Shown piece after piece: positions 8,204 through 11,444 of a stretch of 11,444 bases of DNA. The position numbers were made by a program, and so were the translations under genes. The DNA comes from an uncultured Pseudomonadota bacterium. Its GTDB lineage: Bacteria > Myxococcota > UBA796. The notes below the pieces were generated by a model. That model had not been told where the DNA came from and searched no databases. It saw only the letters and a program-made list of their open reading frames with translations. The stretch lies in contig CAJWHX010000070.1 in NCBI GenBank assembly GCA_913040875.1, positions 1 to 11,444 on the forward strand, read 5' to 3'. Each line of letters starts with the position of its first letter. Position 1 is the stretch's first letter.

Positions 8204-9187
8204 TCAGTGGAAAGAGACCATGTTTGTTGGTCGCTTTGCCAATGAGAATGTGATGTCTTTGCGATAGCCAGTTGCTTCACCGCCCAACTGATAAGGAATG
8301 GTGTCTTCAAACTCGACATGAATTTTGTCAACATAATAATCGAGTAGACCAGGGTGCCGAAGTTCACCGTTCCAAGCACTGTAGATATGTTGTCCAATTT
8401 GGAGAGGACTCATTGTGACTACACGAAGTTGGAAGCGCCCATCACGTTTTGTGGCGAAAGGAAACATTTTCATTTTGTAACCATAGTAGGGAGTGCTGGC
8501 ACACGTCACGGTTGAAACCATACCTTCAAATAAAACGCCTCCTGTTGGAATCGGTTCGCCAATTTCTGCACCAGTTGGCCCAATGGCGAATGCCGGTCGG
8601 CCCAGATTGGTAATACGGACAGAGACCTTTGGTGTTTTGATGTGATTGGGCAGTGTATGAAGATATCCAGCCCATAGATATCCTGTCATTCCCTTCATGA
8701 GGGGTTTATACCACTTCGTTTTAGAGGAGCGTTTGACTTTGTTGTAATCATTTAAAATGGCAGCATCTATGCCCAATCCAGCAAATGGGAATAGGGTATC
8801 TTCTGCTTCAATCATGTTGGCTTTGATGATACTGTGGCTGTGAGGGTGTTCCCAACGCTTCAAATCATCACTTGGTTTAGATGAATTGAGCCAATAGGCC
8901 AACGCATTACCAGTACCCAGACGTAAAACACCAACAGTTGGAGGCGTGCCTTCTGAAAACTCGTGTAGTCCGTTTATGACGTCGACGATCGTACCGTCTC
9001 CGCCGCCAGCAAAGATGGTTTCGCTCCCTCTTTCGACACACTCTTGAAGCACTTCTCGTGAATGGAGCAGGCTTTCGGTGAGGTGTAGACGATCTGAAGG
9101 CAGTTGTTGTTGGAGCTGATTGATCAATGCTGGTGTTACACGACCAGCGTTTCGATTGAGTACCACATCATAGTTTAATTCAGACAT
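8204..9187 (-). CDS. Diacylglycerol/sphingosine kinase-family lipid kinase (YegS/LCB5-type)
   Basis: Predicted ATP-dependent lipid kinase of the DAGK catalytic-domain superfamily (COG1597 type). With the chosen start it has 327 residues, normal for the family. N-terminal nucleotide-binding half: VVLNRNAGRV (8-17), the catalytic glycine-rich loop FAGGGDGTIVDVINGL (59-74), and LRLGTGNALAYWL further on. GLGIDAAILNDYNK begins the second, beta-sandwich half that carries the lipid site. The open frame extends to an ATG at 9259, but the ATG at 9187 is preferred: GGAG (9197-9194) lies 6 bases before it, the conserved domain starts right there, and the likely promoter covers the upstream Met codons. 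The substrate (diacylglycerol, ceramide, or another lipid alcohol) cannot be told from sequence. It ends 57 bases from the convergent FHA-like gene and lies downstream of alaS on the same strand. Confidence 0.88.
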   Translation of the reverse strand: MSELNYDVVLNRNAGRVTPALINQLQQQLPSDRLHLTESLLHSREVLQECVERGSETIFAGGGDGTIVDVINGLHEFSEGTPPTVGVLRLGTGNALAYWLNSSKPSDDLKRWEHPHSHSIIKANMIEAEDTLFPFAGLGIDAAILNDYNKVKRSSKTKWYKPLMKGMTGYLWAGYLHTLPNHIKTPKVSVRITNLGRPAFAIGPTGAEIGEPIPTGGVLFEGMVSTVTCASTPYYGYKMKMFPFATKRDGRFQLRVVTMSPLQIGQHIYSAWNGELRHPGLLDYYVDKIHVEFEDTIPYQLGGEATGYRKDITFSLAKRPTNMVSFH

Positions 9188-9193
9188 TTCTTT

Positions 9194-9197
9194 CTCC
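9194..9197 (-). promoter_or_regulatory. Shine-Dalgarno GGAG deciding the lipid-kinase start
   Basis: On the minus strand ATGGAGAAAGAAATG reads into the gene. GGAG sits 6 bases before the second ATG (9187) and overlaps the first ATG (9199-9197), so initiation at 9187 is favoured. Confidence 0.6.
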
Positions 9198-9203
9198 ATT
9201 ATA

Positions 9204-9219
9204 TATTGACATGTCAATA
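9204..9219. promoter_or_regulatory. Perfect 16-bp palindrome, candidate operator
   Basis: TATTGACATGTCAATA is identical to its reverse complement. It lies between the predicted transcription start (about 9224) and the Shine-Dalgarno sequence of the lipid-kinase gene. A dimeric helix-turn-helix repressor bound here would block early transcription. No regulator gene is present in the window, so the cognate protein is unknown. Confidence 0.5.
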
Positions 9220-9230
9220 CATTTAAGTTC

Positions 9231-9259
9231 ATTATATCTGTAGGGATACAGTATAGCAA
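9231..9259 (-). promoter_or_regulatory. Candidate sigma70-type promoter of the lipid-kinase gene
   Basis: On the minus strand, TTGCTA (9259-9254, 4 of 6 to the -35 consensus) is separated by 17 bases from TATAAT (9236-9231, 6 of 6 to the -10 consensus). Transcription would start near 9224 and give a leader of about 37 bases. The surroundings are AT-rich, so a chance match is possible, but spacing and position relative to the gene are ideal. Confidence 0.55.
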
Positions 9260-9403
9260 ATATTTAGTGGATTGATTGTATTCCCTCTGTTCTTCACACA
9301 GTTGCCAAACTTCGATTGGGTGATGTACATGAATGGATTTTCAAGGTTGGAGGACGGAGTTCATATGTACATTGAGTACCAGAGAGTAGGTCTCCAATGT
9401 CAC

Positions 9404-11444
9404 TTAGTGTGATGTTAACACCTCAGGAACGGCAGCGAGAGCGTTTGGAATTCCGGAAGGGTTTTTACCACCGGCTTGTGCCATGTCTGGTCGGCCACCC
9501 CCACCCCCTCCAATGTGTTTTGCCAGAGCGCGAACCATATTGCCAGCGTGTACTGTTTTGCCAGCAAGATCTTTGGTTGCAGCGACAAGAATTTTGGCGC
9601 CTTGGGTTCCAGAGGCTAAGACAACGACTCCACTACCAAGTTTATTCCGTAATCGGTCGGCCTCTTCACGCATCGCATTCATGTCTCCATTGAATTCAGC
9701 AGCAATCACTTTGATTCCTCCGAAATCTTGTACAGAGTCCATTAAATCTCCAGCTTGAAGTTGTGCCATTTCTTTACGTAGGTCAGCCAACTCCTTTTCC
9801 AATTTACGTTTGTCATCGATGAGCTTTTCCACTTGTTGTGGTACATCGCTCACTCGCACACGGAGCTGATTGGTCACTTCAGTTAATGTATCAGAACGTT
9901 CTTGATACCATTCAAAAGCTTTCGTGGAGGTAAGTGCCTCAATACGACGAACTCCGGCAGAGATTCCCGCTTCAGAGAGAATATGAAATAGGGCAATTTC
10001 CCCTGTTTGTTCAACGTGGGTGCCCCCGCAGAGCTCCACAGAAAAGTTGGGCACACACACCACTCTAACTTCATCTCCATATTTTTCTCCGAAGAGGGCC
10101 ATTGCCCCTTGTTCTTTGGCTTCATTCATAGAACATACTCGAACATTTAAGCTGCTGTTGGCTTCAATCTCTGTTTGTACAAGTCGCTGGATTTCATTGA
10201 TCTCTGTTGGAGAAACGGATTTGTGGTGTGCAAAATCAAATCGTAGGCGTTCTGGGGTAACCAAAGAGCCCTTTTGGGTGACATGGTTTCCGAGTACCTT
10301 TCTCAATGCTGCGTGAAGTAAGTGAGTAGCAGTATGGTTTCGGCGTGAGAGAAGTCTTGGACCAACAGCGATACTTGCGAGGACCTTTTGACCAACGGTG
10401 AGCTCAGATGCCGGAGAATCAATTTGATGCTCAACCACGTCTGGTGTTGGCTTTTGAGTGTCTAGGACTACTATTTCCGTATCGCCAACCCATAGAGATC
10501 CAGTGTCTCCAGCCTGACCACCACTTTCACCATAAAAGGGGGTTCGATCCAGTACGACAGAGCCCGCTGAAGTTAACGTCTGGACTGCCGTTCCATTTTT
10601 GTCAAATAGGGCTACGATGCTGGCCTCGTGACTTGTTTCTGTATAGCCGGTAAACTCTGTTTTAGATTTGACTTCTGCTATTGGAGAGACCTCATGTCCA
10701 GCGTCTCCGGAGCCTTTCCAGTTGGCTCTTCCCATAGCTCTTTGTTCAGCCATCTTTGCATTGTACCCATCGACATCGATTTCAATGTTTCGTTCACTGG
10801 CAATCAATTGAGTAAGATCGAGTGGGAAACCAAAGGTGTCGTGCAACTGAAATCCAATGTCGCCGGGGAGCAATCCACCATTCGAACAGTGGGTTTCAAA
10901 AGCCTCTTCTAGGATTTGCAGTCCTCGTTCAAGTGTTTCTCGGAATCTAGATTCTTCTGTGTCGATAACTTCTAAGACGAAGGACTTCTTTTCTACAATG
11001 ACGGGGTACGCTGAGCCCATTTCTTCCATGACAAGTTCTGCGCATCCAGAGAGGAAGTTTTCAGTGAGGCCGAGTTTTACACCAAAGCGAATGGCTCGTC
11101 TTGCAATGCGCCGAAGAACATATCCACGTCCTTCATTGGACGGCATGATTCCATCTGCAATCAAAAAGGTTACAGCTCGAATATGATCGGCAATTACCTG
11201 TAATGCTACATCGGTATCCTTAGAGTTGCCATAGGTGGTTCCACTCAGTTTTGCACACTGTTGAATGATGGTTTGAAATATACTCGTATCGTAGTTGTTG
11301 TAGACACCTTGTTTAATGGCAACGAGTCTTTCTAGTCCCATGCCTGTATCGACAGAAGGTCTAGGAAGTGGATGCATCACTCCATCCGATGTACGATTGT
11401 ATTGCATGAATACCAGGTTCCAAATTTCGACGTAGCGATCTGTT
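9404..11444 (-). CDS. alaS: Alanyl-tRNA synthetase (5'-truncated at right edge)
   Basis: Charges tRNA-Ala with alanine and edits mischarged Ser and Gly. The frame stays open to the window edge: beyond the Met codon at 11407 it continues upstream as TDRYVEIWNLVF, the normal AlaRS context, so that Met is internal. About 679 residues are visible; roughly 200, holding class II motifs 1 and 2, are missing. Visible in order: VDTGMGLERL (motif 3), TFLIADGIMPSNEGRGYVLRR, the editing-domain entry YGESGGQAGDTGS, Zn/editing motifs HTATHLLH (near 10320-10340) and CGGTH (10016-10030), a coiled-coil linker (about 9740-9890), and the C-terminal DHHA1-type C-Ala domain with six glycines in a row before RPDMAQAGGKNPSG. 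No key residue is missing. It lies 216 bases upstream of the lipid-kinase gene on the same strand. Codon use fits the right-hand block. Confidence 0.97.
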   Translation of the reverse strand, partial: TDRYVEIWNLVFMQYNRTSDGVMHPLPRPSVDTGMGLERLVAIKQGVYNNYDTSIFQTIIQQCAKLSGTTYGNSKDTDVALQVIADHIRAVTFLIADGIMPSNEGRGYVLRRIARRAIRFGVKLGLTENFLSGCAELVMEEMGSAYPVIVEKKSFVLEVIDTEESRFRETLERGLQILEEAFETHCSNGGLLPGDIGFQLHDTFGFPLDLTQLIASERNIEIDVDGYNAKMAEQRAMGRANWKGSGDAGHEVSPIAEVKSKTEFTGYTETSHEASIVALFDKNGTAVQTLTSAGSVVLDRTPFYGESGGQAGDTGSLWVGDTEIVVLDTQKPTPDVVEHQIDSPASELTVGQKVLASIAVGPRLLSRRNHTATHLLHAALRKVLGNHVTQKGSLVTPERLRFDFAHHKSVSPTEINEIQRLVQTEIEANSSLNVRVCSMNEAKEQGAMALFGEKYGDEVRVVCVPNFSVELCGGTHVEQTGEIALFHILSEAGISAGVRRIEALTSTKAFEWYQERSDTLTEVTNQLRVRVSDVPQQVEKLIDDKRKLEKELADLRKEMAQLQAGDLMDSVQDFGGIKVIAAEFNGDMNAMREEADRLRNKLGSGVVVLASGTQGAKILVAATKDLAGKTVHAGNMVRALAKHIGGGGGGRPDMAQAGGKNPSGIPNALAAVPEVLTSH

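Noticed and set aside
9188..9259. Longer N-terminus of the lipid kinase, from the ATG at 9259
   Set aside because: The extra 24 residues precede the conserved domain, and the frame there overlaps the likely promoter, palindrome and Shine-Dalgarno sequence.
9371..9398. Possible terminator hairpin after alaS (minus strand): arms attgagtacc and ggtctccaat around an 8-base loop
   Set aside because: The stem needs two bulges and no run of T follows on the minus strand, so it is not a convincing intrinsic terminator.
9480..9515. C-rich run on the + strand (G-rich on the minus strand), possible G-quadruplex or repeat
   Set aside because: It encodes the conserved six-glycine stretch of AlaRS and is explained by protein conservation.

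Overview
The window carries the end of a TCA-cycle cluster on the + strand: sdhA (5'-truncated), sdhB, sucA (E1 of 2-oxoglutarate dehydrogenase) and sucB (E2). After it come an uncharacterised 496-residue protein with cyclase-like and FHA-like segments (+), a lipid-kinase-family gene (-), and the 3' three quarters of alaS (-), which runs off the right edge. Nothing mobile, no CRISPR array and no RNA gene was seen. No gene-free stretch exceeds about 220 bases.

The proteins are clearly bacterial. The left part (1 to about 4560) encodes SdhA, SdhB and a SucA N-terminal two thirds that look gammaproteobacterial, and the order sdhA-sdhB-sucA is the usual one there. This DNA is AT-rich and uses many AGA/AGG arginine codons. 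The right part (about 4790 to the end) is richer in GC, prefers CGN for Arg, TTG for Leu and AAG for Lys, and has a gene neighbourhood (no sucCD after sucB; FHA-like gene, lipid kinase, alaS) unlike a gammaproteobacterial suc operon. I cannot name its lineage with confidence; a deltaproteobacterial-grade group such as Myxococcota or its relatives is only a guess. The change happens inside the sucA reading frame, over its most conserved stretch. The window is therefore either a chimeric assembly of two organisms or a real in-frame recombination within sucA. This is the most important point for anyone using the annotation.

Functionally, SdhAB are the catalytic half of succinate dehydrogenase (complex II). 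SucA and SucB are two of the three components of the 2-oxoglutarate dehydrogenase complex; E3 (lpd), sdhCD and sucCD are not in the window. SucB is short and lacks a recognisable peripheral-subunit-binding domain, as in mitochondrial DLST. The right-hand genes are unrelated in role. The lipid-kinase gene appears to have its own promoter with a perfect 16-bp palindrome just after the predicted transcription start, which looks like an operator.
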